A stretch of DNA of 64,000 nt from Anniella stebbinsi. Taxonomy: Eukaryota > Chordata > Lepidosauria > Squamata > Anniellidae. The translations under genes were made by a program, and so were the position numbers. Under the pieces are notes generated by a model, which was not told where the DNA came from, did no database searches, and worked only from the letters and a program-made list of their open reading frames with translations. The stretch spans positions 201,238,017 through 201,302,016 of the forward strand of contig JARDYH010000004.1 in the NCBI GenBank assembly GCA_029215795.1. Reading direction: 5' to 3'. Shown piece by piece: positions 34,851 to 43,989 of the stretch (the first letter of the stretch is position 1; the number at the start of each line of letters is the position of its first letter).

Positions 34851-35690
34851 CCATGAGAAAACTTTAAGATGAGCAAAGGGGGATAAGGAATGGACCTCGA
34901 ACATGGCTGGCCTTTACATCTTTAACTTAGTTCTGGGCCTGGAGCTCCATGCAGTCTTGGTTCTAGGCCAAACAGGTGGCACTAGGGCCTTTAAGAAGGG
35001 CTCTAAACTGTGTGTGGGGACCATAACAAAGGATTCATCTTCCCTATATGGGTAACTGGCAGAAGTAAGGGCCAGACATCAGCTTAATTGGGCAGGAGTC
35101 CTTTTGACAAAGGGGGCCAGGCTATCAAGCTTACTCTCTGAATGTGGCTCCCTGGGTCCCTTAGCCCCTTTAACCCAGGAGGCATCCTGAGGATGGATGT
35201 GGGTTGATCTGTCTGCCATTTTTGCCACATGTTTTGATTGGTTATCGGTGTGTTTTGGTGCCAATCATGTGTATTTTTCTTTTAACACAAACATATCTCT
35301 GCGCAGCATCTCCTATTACTGCAATGGTGACATCAGCATCTGGCAGACAAATACAGAAGGTGGTCTTGTACCTTTGGCGACCTAAAGCCCATAGGCTTTT
35401 CTGGTCCTCAATACCACCACTCTTCACAGGGATCAAGAGGATACAGCGGCATAGTAATGCATTTGGCATGCGGGCATGTTGAAGTATAGGCGAAGTTACA
35501 GTCCTGAAAGACACCCCATGAGGTCGTCACTTGGAGGGTTTTGCACCTTGATACTTTTGCATCAACCTCTCGGTACTTAACTGCCTCTATATTTACCCTT
35601 CATGTTACATCATCAACCAATCAGATTGGGGGCTCTGGAGTGGTATAGTTGATGACACCAGGGGTCCCCGAAGTGTCACACCACGTGTCG
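34851..35690 (-). other. Cysteine-bearing ORF remnants, unidentified
   Basis: Minus-strand frames contain segments of protein-like composition, for example FAYTSTCPHAKC and MPLYPLDPCEEWWY (about 35420-35490), separated by stops. Together with the leader-like ORF just upstream they look like remains of a secreted or membrane glycoprotein of some retroelement. I cannot name the family. Confidence 0.3.
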
Positions 35691-35851
35691 CTAACTATAA
35701 CTTGCCCAAGGGTCACTTGCGGAAGTATCATGGTCATGAGGAGAAGAAACTTGAGGCCTCTCGGGGGATGTAAAGGATGGCTGCAGAGGTAACTGGGGCA
35801 TGAGAGTGCCACAAAGATCAACATTGCCCTTAAGACCTTGAGTAGAAACAT
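35621..35851 (-). pseudogene. Small ORF with a signal-peptide-like N-terminus
   Basis: The 76-codon frame opens MFLLKVLRAMLIFVALSCPS and has a second hydrophobic run (LKFLLLMTMILPQVTLG) before a Cys-containing stretch. It overlaps the end of the coiled-coil ORF in a different frame, an arrangement common where a membrane-protein gene overlaps an upstream gene in retroelements. Function is unidentified. Confidence 0.35.
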
Positions 35852-36400
35852 AAGAGGATAATGTTAGTTTTTCAACCTTAGTTTGTAATCCTGTAAATCT
35901 GTCTTCAAGCCAATTTAATCTAGAGTTGACTTGCTTAATCTCTGTCAATATCTCACTCAGCTTGGACACCACTACTGCATCTTGTTCAGGGTTTATCCTT
36001 GCTGCTAGCCACCTAAGGACCCTTGAAAGACTTTGGCCTGTCGTATCTGCCTCAACTACTGCTGCCCTGACATGTTCCTCCACTTGTTGCACGCACTCGG
36101 GAGCTATCTCTTCCTCTAGCCCCACACCCAACTCCTCCTGTGCAAGCTCTACTGCGCTGGCTAGTTGCTCCTTGCTCAGGAGCAGGTTGACTCTCTTGGC
36201 TGACCACGTCTCCTTCTCCTCCCTCAAGACTCTCTCATTGCTGCTGCTGAGCTCATCTTGTTTGGGGCTTTCACTGCTTTCGGAATTTTCTTCCCCATCA
36301 TCTAAACTGGCTTCAGTCAATCTGTCAGCTAGAATGTCTAATGCTTTGGCAATGATACCCTTGTGGTCATGTTTTTCTTTAATAATGTAAGGTATATATG
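35691..36400 (-). CDS. Acidic coiled-coil ORF, unidentified
   Basis: The open frame extends to 36557, but the part above about 36400 derives from an L2 tail, so the meaningful region begins near IIAKALDILADRL. It holds an acidic Ser-rich stretch (DDGEENSESSESPKQDE), then long amphipathic helices (SKLSEILTEIKQVNSRLNWL, LQTKVEKL) and a Pro/Ser-rich tail. The remaining ~235 codons contain no stop, unlike the neighbouring DNA, so selection or youth is suggested. A gag-like or virion-structural role is possible; there is no zinc knuckle. Confidence 0.45.
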
Positions 36401-36424
36401 AGTAGTGTAATATAAAATAAACAT

Positions 36425-36515
36425 CTCGTTTAAAAAAATATTTTTTGTAAACCGGCCAGAGAGCTTCATCTATGGGGCGGTATATAAATGGAATAAAATT
36501 AAATAAATACACTCC
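36425..36515 (+). mobile_element. L2-type 3' tail
   Basis: 'gccagagagcttcatctatg' and 'gggcggtatataaatgg' followed by an A/T-rich tail; a short 5'-truncated L2 or L2-mobilised element. Confidence 0.65.
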
Positions 36516-37325
36516 TATCCACCCCATGTATAGCTGTAATTTTGCTTTTGTGTGCATCCCTCCCGATTCATTAAAAAAACCAGCCCTGTAGCTGCGTCAT
36601 CTGTGTAGCCCTGCCCACGTCTCCCAATCCAAATGCGGAAGTGCCATCACAGGACACACATTCTCCCGCACTCCTGTCATTGCGGGAAACTTCCCTCGCG
36701 TGTGCCTGTGAGTGACGATTGCGGAAGCCGAGAACCATTGCAATCATCCCTCCTCCATTGTGAAAGGTCTGTAGGTGTAGATTTGCCCTTGGAGGTACTT
36801 GAAGCCAAAGTGCTTGCAGTGGGCGCATTGAAAAGAGAACACTTTGTTCAGCCTAGGCTCCGTGATCTTTCATAGCATCCAAGTTTACAATTTGGTGTTT
36901 TTGGCCATATGTTCCTTTAAATTAGTTGTAGTTGACCCGAAGCACAATTTTTCCTTGCACAGGTCACATTAAGCAGATTTTTTTCACTGACGTTGTGTAC
37001 CGTGAAATAATCCCATAATGTACTTCTTTTTTTGTCCTTTGCTCATTGCGAGCTGACCAAACTGTAATAATAATAATAACTAAAATAAAACTAGAAAAAC
37101 AATGAACCTATAAAAATGAAATAGAAATACTAATAGAAATGCTGACTGCTATCACTTTTGCTTCTGCTGCTCTGCTGAAACTCCTGGCAGCTCAGCAGCT
37201 TCACACCCTGAACTGAGCATGTGTGAACTCTCAGAATATTCTGGCTCCTTTGGTGTTGACTGCTTTGGCAACACAATCTTCTATGTAACCTCACTACAGT
37301 CTGCTCCTTTAATTTCTGAAATATC
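36516..37325. other. No gene recognised
   Basis: Some CpG-containing sequence (36600-36800) but no supported ORF or repeat. Confidence 0.45.
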
Positions 37326-37329
37326 AAGG

Positions 37330-37877
37330 ACCGTGTCAGTGATGACATACAGATAATGGAACTGGGTGTGGGTTTATGCTGTAATCATAGTCACCAGATC
37401 TTGGTTTCTTCCTTCCAACTTTATTTGATCTATTTCTTTTTCTTTTCATGAGTGTTGATAGGGAACGTGTATGTACATCAACTCTTTCTGTGCAACAAAT
37501 TGACGTTTGAGTCGCAATATGATAACATTGCCTTGTACTGCTGCAGGAACAATATGCAGGTTGCGGGTGAAGTGTAACTGCTTGCTTTTTACCACTGTAT
37601 ATACACCAACAACATTAAAGATGCCTCACTGGCAGCAAAGAGTGACTCCTCCAGAGTCCTTGCAAAGTTTAGCCAGAGAAGTTTGATTCATACGATAACT
37701 CTTTGCTTTTTCCACACCTTTCCTGGGAGGAGTCTGATCCTGGATGGATTTTATATTTTCAAAAATTGTTTCTAGAGGATAAAATGGAGAAAATTCTATC
37801 TCCACAGGTGATTTCTGTAGGTGTGAGAATTGCTTTTTTAGATAATAGCTTCTCACAATATGTTCATTTGAACTCAT
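37330..37877 (-). pseudogene. ORF remnant, possibly from a Helitron N-terminal region
   Basis: Minus-strand frames read NEHIVRSYYLKKQFSHLQ, then after a stop GIFNVVGVYTVV and IILRLKRQFVAQKELMYIHV. The 'NVP..' plus 'LKR' spacing recalls the region upstream of the Rep domain in Helitron proteins, but the match is weak. It cannot be linked to the helicase at 18.9-21.8 kb, which is 16 kb away. Confidence 0.25.
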
Positions 37878-38330
37878 ACAGAAAATACGTTTGCTTATAG
37901 TACATTGTGAGTGCTATTGCGAGAAATGGAGGCCGGAGACAAGAAGAGACAGACACAGTATATGGATTTAAATAGGGCCACTTTATTTAAAGATCTGCAG
38001 ATTGGGTGAACCTAAGCGGACATCTATCTTATTTAGAGCGAGCATTCACCACCTGCTAAGTGGCGCCGGCCCTCGCCACTCAACAGAATTACCCCTTTTG
38101 AGGTAGGGAGACCTTCCGGTGTGGACCCCTCCCCGCTCCGTATGGATCCGGGTGGGTGAGAAAGCTTGGCCTCAAAAGTAATCCTTATCCCACCAACTGA
38201 GGCCGTAAAACTCACAGCTGGGGGCCCTCAGGAATTACTCATCACCCTAAATAGTGCCTGTGAATGTTCACCAGCCCTGACCCACCAGATGTCCGCACCT
38301 ACCTGCCACAAGGAGCGACAAAGCACTTGT

Positions 38331-38939
38331 TTAGTCGCTCCCACCCCACCTCTGAGTAATCAGTGCTTTTAACCCTCTCTGCAGATCTGCTAGAAATAAG
38401 TCATTCCCACAGTCCGACAAGTGCACCCCATCCGCTCTGAACAGCTCCCTCCGTGTCAGCACTATCTCCGGGTGCTGATTACTGCCATCACCGTACTCCT
38501 TATAAATTTGCGAGTTAACCTTCTTCCGCACCCTTTCCATGGCTTGGTGATCAACACTCGTTCTCCAATTGAAACGTGGTAACATACATGACCACACTAT
38601 TACCACACCTGGCCACCGCTGCCGAATCAACTGAAAATTGGCTATTGCCTGCAATATCAGGGCTCTGCCCTTCAGCAGACCCACATCGTTGCCGCCAAGA
38701 TGGATGAGGAGGACCTGCGGAGGGGCACCAACCACGTGACTCTGAAACAACAAAGGGAGAAGCCTCTCCCACTGCATGCCACGCCTCCCAAGCCACTGAA
38801 TACTGGCCCGCGTACTCATTCCAAGTTGAGTTCCGATGCTGGTGTTGGCAGCCCTCCTTCTGGCCCAGAAAACCATACTGTGGCCACAGATGATCACGCT
38901 GACCCGTGCGATGCCTGTTAGGGAAACTAAATTAAACAC
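38331..38939 (-). CDS. SGNH/GDSL-type hydrolase ORF of Ngaro copy 1
   Basis: The 202-codon ORF is uninterrupted. It carries VIICGHSMVFWA near residue 18 (nucleophile Ser in a GHS block), VLLIHLGGNDVG near residue 80 (Asn block) and RADGVHLSDCGN near residue 170 (Asp/His block), the set expected for an SGNH esterase-like fold. Vertebrate Ngaro elements are known to carry such an extra ORF downstream of the recombinase; its role in the life cycle is unknown. It lies 26 bp past the recombinase ORF. Confidence 0.8.
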   Translation of the reverse strand: MFNLVSLTGIARVSVIICGHSMVFWARRRAANTSIGTQLGMSTRASIQWLGRRGMQWERLLPLLFQSHVVGAPPQVLLIHLGGNDVGLLKGRALILQAIANFQLIRQRWPGVVIVWSCMLPRFNWRTSVDHQAMERVRKKVNSQIYKEYGDGSNQHPEIVLTRRELFRADGVHLSDCGNDLFLADLQRGLKALITQRWGGSD

Positions 38940-38964
38940 GTGGCCATTAGGGTACTGAAGGAAG

Positions 38965-39850
38965 TTATTGTGGCAATTTCCTCACGTAGGAGCGATACGC
39001 CTTAGACCTCCAACGTCCCACCACTTGAATCTGTTTTGAGGAAAAGCCCAGCGAAGCTGCTGTGGATGCCGCCCCAATCCGAAACGAGTGCGTACCAAAT
39101 TGAAAATCTCCCAAACCTAAAGATTGTAGTGCCCGTTTCGTCACTGACCAAAATTGGAACTTTGTCAGTGGTGTGTCGTCACAGTGACAGAACAACGGGC
39201 CATCCGAATTACCTCCGCCAAGTAGGCCCCTAATGCTCTTACAGGGCATAATTCCTCCATGGGGGCCGTAAATAAACTGACCTTCTCACCTACCCTCAAC
39301 TGATCAGTTTTAGACTGACGGAGGTGAATAGTCACTCCGTGAGGGGAGACCTGGATGTCACTAAATAACAGGGCCCTACCTGTGCTGTCACTCTTGGACC
39401 TGGCGATCAACTCTGAAATTCGCAGGGCTCCAAAAAAGGCCGTCAATGCCGCAGCATGAAACAGACAGGCCTCATAGGGGGATATGCACAAAGAAGGCCA
39501 AATTGGCTTCAGCCCTTTTAAAATGTCTGGAGACAATGGAACCCTGGAATCAAGTTGTCTAGGGAACTCCCTAGCCCAACCCCGCACTGCCTTCTGCACC
39601 CTGAAATCGGTCGTGCTGTCGAACACGCCCTTTATCTTAGCAAGAAAAGAGAGTGCCACCAACTTGCCGGTAATGGTACGAGCTGTCAGGCCTTTTTTAT
39701 GGCAAGACACACAAAATTGGAGAATATGCTCAACCGGAACAGGCCATGATTGGGCGAGGTGCGTTGTACTCCTGAAATTCGAAAACTCCCTACCTGACCT
39801 TAAGTAGGCTGTACGTGTGCTAGACGCTAACGATAGCCAAATCGCTCGGT
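38965..39850 (-). pseudogene. Tyrosine recombinase of Ngaro copy 1 (one frameshift)
   Basis: The frame starts near 39850 (SLASSTRTAYLRSGREF) and has GALRISELIARSKS (first catalytic Arg), HLRQSKTDQLR, then after a frameshift near 39210-39245 PLFCHCDDTPLTKF, HSFRIGAAST (His-x-x-Arg) and GRWRSKAYRSYVR (nucleophile Tyr). The R-H-R-Y tetrad is thus complete. The enzyme would integrate the DNA copy by site-specific recombination without a target duplication. Confidence 0.85.
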
Positions 39851-40414
39851 CAATGTCATTCCGCCAATCTCCCAGAGAGCTGTCGGCATCGTTTCATGCA
39901 GAAGCCTCGCCCTTGGAGCCAGTTCGCGAAACCTCTGCATCTGGTGACGCGATAAAGCGTCGGCAATGGAGTTTTGCAAACCCGGGACGTGACGAGCCCG
40001 AAATAAAATATTATAATGAAGGCACTGCAATGTAAAAACTCTAATCAATGCCATTACACGATGGTTGCGTGAGGATAAAGAATTGAGAACATGAACCGTC
40101 GCCTGATCGTCACACCAGAAATGCACTACCGAGTTTGCCAGGTCCTTAGCCCAAATGTGGACTGCAACATAGATTGGAAAAAACTCCAAAAAGGTTAGGT
40201 CTGTGCAAACTCCGGATGACAACCAGTCCTCAGGCCACTGCTCTGCGCACCAACGATCCTGCCAGATGATGCCAAAACTGAGTGCTCCAGAGGCGTCCGA
40301 ATGCACCTGCATTTCTGCCTCCACCAATAGGTCTTGTCTCCAAAAGGAAACCTCATTGTAATCCTCAAGAAAACGCAACCATACCGACAGGTCCTCTCTA
40401 ATAGCCTGAGTCAC
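39827..40414 (-). CDS. RNase H domain of Ngaro copy 1
   Basis: MQVHSDASGALSFG (first Asp), LEFFPIYVAVHIWA (Glu), HFWCDDQATVHVLNSLSS (Asp) and RARHVPGLQNSIADALSRHQ (last Asp) are the four acidic positions of a retroelement RNase H. The ORF is open for 195 codons and overlaps the start of the recombinase frame by about 20 bp. Confidence 0.85.
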   Translation of the reverse strand: MTQAIREDLSVWLRFLEDYNEVSFWRQDLLVEAEMQVHSDASGALSFGIIWQDRWCAEQWPEDWLSSGVCTDLTFLEFFPIYVAVHIWAKDLANSVVHFWCDDQATVHVLNSLSSRNHRVMALIRVFTLQCLHYNILFRARHVPGLQNSIADALSRHQMQRFRELAPRARLLHETMPTALWEIGGMTLTERFGYR

Positions 40415-40477
40415 CCTTAATCTATGATGTGGTTTGCTTACTCCTATCGTTGCGTCACAAAGATTCCTGACAAAGGC

Positions 40478-41494
40478 TTAACCTGGGGCAATGACTCTGC
40501 AGGCAAAATTAAAGTGCCCGAGCAGAGATTGTACCTGTATCAATGTGATTTTCCTGGCCCGGATAGTTGTGAGTAACTTCTCCTTTAAGGCCTCCAACTT
40601 ATCCAGAGGCAACCTAGAACATTGCCTCTGAGAGTCCAGTTCAATACCCAAAAACTTAATGGTGGAAAGGGGGCCCTCAGTTTTTTTGTGGGCCAGCGGC
40701 ACCCCCAGCTCTTCACATAAGGACTGAAACTCCGCCATTAAGTAAGCACACTGCCTATTATGTTTCGGGCCAACCACCAAAAAATCATCAAGATAGTGAA
40801 CACAGTTGTCTAGACCTGACCTAAACTGTAAAGCCCATTCTAGAAACGTACTAAACTTCTTGAACATTGCGCAAGATATCGCGCATCCCATAGGAAGCGC
40901 CCTATCAATGTAGTATTGGCCCCCAAAAGAAAACCCTAGTAAGTCGAAATCAGATGGATTGATGGGCAATATGTGGAATGCTGACTTGATGTCACACTTA
41001 CCCATCAATGCACCCTTACCACACCTGTGCACTACGGCCACAGCTGCATCGAATGAGGTGTATCTCACAGAACAGAGATCGTCGGGGATGAAATCATTAA
41101 CTGAGTCCCCTTTTGGAAATGATAAATTGTGGATGAGTCTAAATTCACCGGGCGTTTTCTTGGGCACAATGCCCAACGGTGACACCCTTAAATTCTCGAT
41201 GGGAGGAGTCCCAAACGGACCTATCACTCTCCCAGCCTCAACTTCCTTCCTAATTTTGTCCCCCACTAATTGTTCCATCCCCAATATAGATTTTAAATTG
41301 GTGGAACAGCGTGCATGTCTATGGCCTACAAAAGGAATACGAAAACCTACGGAGAACCCGCTTTCCAAATACAGTGCATCATCTCTCCTCGGGTAATGTT
41401 CCAATAATAGCCTCAACTGGCTAAGTCGAACTGGACTGGGGCCCTTTTGGAGGAGGTTGTTGATTGCCTGGTTTCCTTGGCCCTTGACCTTCAC
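40478..41494 (-). CDS. Reverse transcriptase of Ngaro copy 1
   Basis: The 338-codon ORF contains VSPLGIVPKKTPGEFRLIH, GKCDIKSAFHILPI (motif A), ALPMGCAISCAMFKKF (motif B), VHYLDDFLVVG (catalytic YLDD) and IKFLGIELDS (motif D/E region), the DIRS/Ngaro signature. A single TAA at 40478-40480 separates it from RNase H in the same general path, so one fused RT-RNase H ORF is the likely ancestral state. It overlaps the end of the nucleocapsid-like ORF by 74 bp. Confidence 0.9.
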   Translation of the reverse strand: MKVKGQGNQAINNLLQKGPSPVRLSQLRLLLEHYPRRDDALYLESGFSVGFRIPFVGHRHARCSTNLKSILGMEQLVGDKIRKEVEAGRVIGPFGTPPIENLRVSPLGIVPKKTPGEFRLIHNLSFPKGDSVNDFIPDDLCSVRYTSFDAAVAVVHRCGKGALMGKCDIKSAFHILPINPSDFDLLGFSFGGQYYIDRALPMGCAISCAMFKKFSTFLEWALQFRSGLDNCVHYLDDFLVVGPKHNRQCAYLMAEFQSLCEELGVPLAHKKTEGPLSTIKFLGIELDSQRQCSRLPLDKLEALKEKLLTTIRARKITLIQVQSLLGHFNFACRVIAPG

Positions 41495-41744
41495 GTCCTA
41501 TGCCTCTGCCCCCTCTGTTCCTGCTGCATGCTGAAGCCAGGTGATGGTTGCCACAGATGGGGCAATCGTGTCGGTACTGACATTGTGTCCTAGAACAGCT
41601 ACCCTTGGAATTGGATTCGCAGCAAGGCCAGCAGGGTTGAACCCACTGCCCCGCAAACCCTTTTACATTGGGTGCAGGCTGCTGCTTGGTGATCAAATGA
41701 CCGCTGTCAGTTCTATCCCCGAAACCCGGTCTGGCTGGAGTCAT
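41421..41744 (-). CDS. Nucleocapsid-like zinc motif ORF of Ngaro copy 1
   Basis: The basic, Gly/Pro-rich ORF has a cysteine/histidine cluster (CCESNSKGSCSRTQCQYRH then CPICGNHHLASAC) of the type that binds nucleic acid in Gag proteins. It ends in the RT overlap. Confidence 0.65.
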   Translation of the reverse strand: MTPARPGFGDRTDSGHLITKQQPAPNVKGFAGQWVQPCWPCCESNSKGSCSRTQCQYRHDCPICGNHHLASACSRNRGGRGIGREGQGPRKPGNQQPPPKGPQSSST

Positions 41745-41834
41745 AAACTGCAGCCAGAGGTCGTTGTCTTTTATGTCCCATTTTAGCGAGTGATTGCACG
41801 CTGCTCACCTACGAAAGGACTGATCATAGGCCAG

Positions 41835-42287
41835 TCAGGCCCCTCCCTCATATTCCGTGTACGCTCGATAAATCATATCGAGGTACTTAGTGAGCACGCA
41901 CCCCTTCTTCGGATGCTTCTGTAAAATTACACCCATGTATATAAGAAAACCAGGCAACCAGTTGGCCCAGGACCTGGCAACCCTTTTCCTCCATAACTGT
42001 TCCAAATCCTTGTCACTCGTTTTGTCTTTTTCCTTGTCCTCCAATTCCCGGAAGAGCAATGAAAATACATCTATGTATTCGCCCCTCAAAATTTTCTCTC
42101 TGGTGGCGGGTAATAAATGGTATCCTAGCGGTGCCGAGGTACTAGATGTTGGGATAGCATCTCGCTCAGCACCCGCGTACGGGTCCCTGCTAGTCGAGGC
42201 TGGCTCAGTCGCACCGGGAGATTGTGAACCAGCTGGACCTTGCCAAACTGCTGCGCAGGCAGCCACCGCAGTTTTAGCCACCGACAC
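41835..42287 (-). CDS. Gag-like middle ORF of Ngaro copy 1
   Basis: LPATREKILRGEYIDVFSLL, KDLEQLWRKRVARSWANWLP and a following helical stretch give a capsid-like alpha-helical character. The 150-codon frame lies between the N-terminal gag ORF and the zinc-motif ORF, separated from each by frame changes. Confidence 0.55.
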   Translation of the reverse strand: MSVAKTAVAACAAVWQGPAGSQSPGATEPASTSRDPYAGAERDAIPTSSTSAPLGYHLLPATREKILRGEYIDVFSLLFRELEDKEKDKTSDKDLEQLWRKRVARSWANWLPGFLIYMGVILQKHPKKGCVLTKYLDMIYRAYTEYEGGA

Positions 42288-42540
42288 GGAAGCCTGTGTC
42301 TGCGCAGTCTGTTCCCCAGAAGCTACACCAGTCGCAGCAACCTAATCCCCTGTTCCACTAACGTTAGCAACAGGCACCTGCGTAACATTATATCCCTGTT
42401 GTGCGGGCAAATTCCCCACTCCATGGCTATTCCCCAAGTATGGCCAACTTGGACCAAAGAACCATGGGTACGCTCCCCAAGGCGGAACAGCACCCATGTG
42501 AGGTATTTGTGTTTGTGTAGGCTGTGTTGGTGTGCCAACC

Positions 42541-42993
42541 TCACCTGCAACAGTAGCCGGCGATGACTCCCCGGTTGTAGGTAAAGTTGTGGTGACCGTC
42601 CCGGGCGCTCCCGTCGTCGCCGTCGCCGTAGCCGTCGCCGTAGCCGTCGCCGTAGCCGTAGCGGTAGCCAGTGGAGCATCCTGTCCTGAGACTGGGTGCC
42701 GCGCTGGATGTTGCTTCTATAGCATCTAACCTGGCTGAAACAGATGCCCACAATTTATCCTGCGTTTGTTTCCTAGTTTGCGTACGGCCCCTTGGTTCAA
42801 CTTCCTGCGTAAGCTGATGTGTGGCCTGAGGCATTCCCCTATCCTGTTCAATGGCTTGTAAACGCTCAAGGATTTTTGCTATATTTGGATCTATTTCCTC
42901 ATCGGATGACGAATCCGCCCGATGCCTACTACGTTTTTGAGGCTGGACCGGGGCTTTTCCTCCCCCCCCCCCAAATCCTTTTTTAGGAGGCAT
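42541..42993 (-). CDS. N-terminal gag-like ORF of Ngaro copy 1
   Basis: ATG at 42993 opens a Lys/Gly-rich start (MPPKKGFGGGGGKAP), an acidic patch (SSSDEEIDPN) and a short helical region (NIAKILERLQAIEQ). Near the end a GYGDGYGDGYGDGDD repeat derives from a hexanucleotide repeat (42608-42665). After 42541 the protein appears to continue in another frame. Confidence 0.55.
   Translation of the reverse strand: MPPKKGFGGGGGKAPVQPQKRSRHRADSSSDEEIDPNIAKILERLQAIEQDRGMPQATHQLTQEVEPRGRTQTRKQTQDKLWASVSARLDAIEATSSAAPSLRTGCSTGYRYGYGDGYGDGYGDGDDGSARDGHHNFTYNRGVIAGYCCR
42608..42665. repeat. Hexanucleotide repeat (GTCGCC/GTAGCC)n inside gag
   Basis: Nine or so GT(C/A)GCC/GTA units; in the minus-strand gag frame they encode alternating Gly-Tyr and Gly-Asp. 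Confidence 0.9.
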
Positions 42994-43721
42994 TGTATTA
43001 GCACCGGTGAACCTCTTAGACTAGAATAATTGTTTCCAGTTGAAAACCTGTTGTTGGTCTCCGCCCGTCCGCCTGTTGGCCTCTGGCCCCAATACTCCCC
43101 CAACTGGTGCCCACCTAGGAGCACCCAGCAACCACCCCCTTTCACGCAAACACGTGCCCTGTTTGTTCCAGGCCCAGCTGCTTGGCAGAGGCTTCCTCCA
43201 ATACCAGTGCCTGTTTGTTCACTCTCCCGCATGGAGGCTCCCCTCTGCTATTGAACAAGCACGCTGCCCCCACAAACCTCACTTGTGCGATACTGGCCGC
43301 GCGGTTCCCTGTCGCCTACAGCCCGCCTGGGCAGCCCCCACCCAAGAGCAGGCTTTTCCTTCCCCGCAGCCACAGGTTGTAGCTATCCCCGCTCGGTACC
43401 AATACCAAGTGCTCCTTCTCCACGCGGAGGCTCCCCTCCGCGATGGAGCAGCCGCGCTGCCCCCCCCCCCCGCGCTCGCGATCCCCAGCCTCCCCGGAGC
43501 ACCGCCTAGACTCAGCCGATCCTTTGTTGCTGCTGCCACCGGAGCTCCTCTGCAGCCGCCCAAATGCGCTGCGGGTGGGTCCGCGCAATCAGCCGCTGCC
43601 TACTCCCTCCGTTGTCACTGCCGCCATGCACGATGCTGGAGGGCTCGAGCCGCTGTCCTCGTTCCCTGCTCTCGCCCAGAGAGTAACGAATCAAGGAATG
43701 ACGACGGGAGGGGTGAGTACA

Positions 43722-43729
43722 ATTTATAC
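43722..43729 (-). promoter_or_regulatory. TATA-like element in the Ngaro copy 1 leader
   Basis: TATAAATT on the minus strand lies about 730 bp upstream of the first gag ATG, within an otherwise GC-rich leader. This fits an internal 5' promoter for the element. Confidence 0.4.
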
Positions 43730-43989
43730 TCCTTCACCCCTCCACGTCATCTCGGCCCATACTTGAAGCCACCAATAGCTGGCTTCCATGGGGTCTCTTC
43801 TCCCCGCCCCCCACCCGCAACAGCCTCACGCGACTGGACTAGCCAGTCACGTTGTTAAGGCATAAGTGTCAACTGGCATCCTTTCTACTCCATCTCACCC
43901 TTAGTTACCTTGTTCATGCTCTCGCTGATGTTAGTGGTTGGAGTTATATCATTTCTGAATGTGGCAAATTTCTGAGGTGTGGAATTTTG

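Larger units (their letters stand above)
37930..43860 (-). mobile_element. Ngaro-type tyrosine-recombinase retrotransposon, copy 1
   Basis: All parts lie on the minus strand in the expected order: promoter region and GC-rich leader (43860-43000), gag-like ORFs (42993-41421), RT (41494-40478), RNase H (40414-39827), tyrosine recombinase (39850-38965), SGNH hydrolase (38939-38331) and 3' UTR with AATAAA at 37982-37987. RT-RNase H joined to a tyrosine recombinase instead of a DDE integrase defines the DIRS/Ngaro group; the SGNH ORF favours Ngaro. Only a few lesions are present (a TAA between RT and RNase H, frameshifts in gag and recombinase). The split direct repeats expected at Ngaro ends were not located, so the boundaries are approximate. 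Confidence 0.8.

Noticed and set aside
37930..38330. Terminal direct repeats of Ngaro copy 1
   Set aside because: No convincing match between this end and 43600-43860 could be seen by eye; boundaries were left approximate.
42323..42751. Arg-rich minus-strand ORF and Val/Ala-rich plus-strand ORF
   Set aside because: Both are alternative-frame readings of the gag hexanucleotide repeat.
43040..43858. 272-codon plus-strand ORF
   Set aside because: It is antisense to the GC-rich leader of the Ngaro element, Pro/Ala-rich and without domain features.
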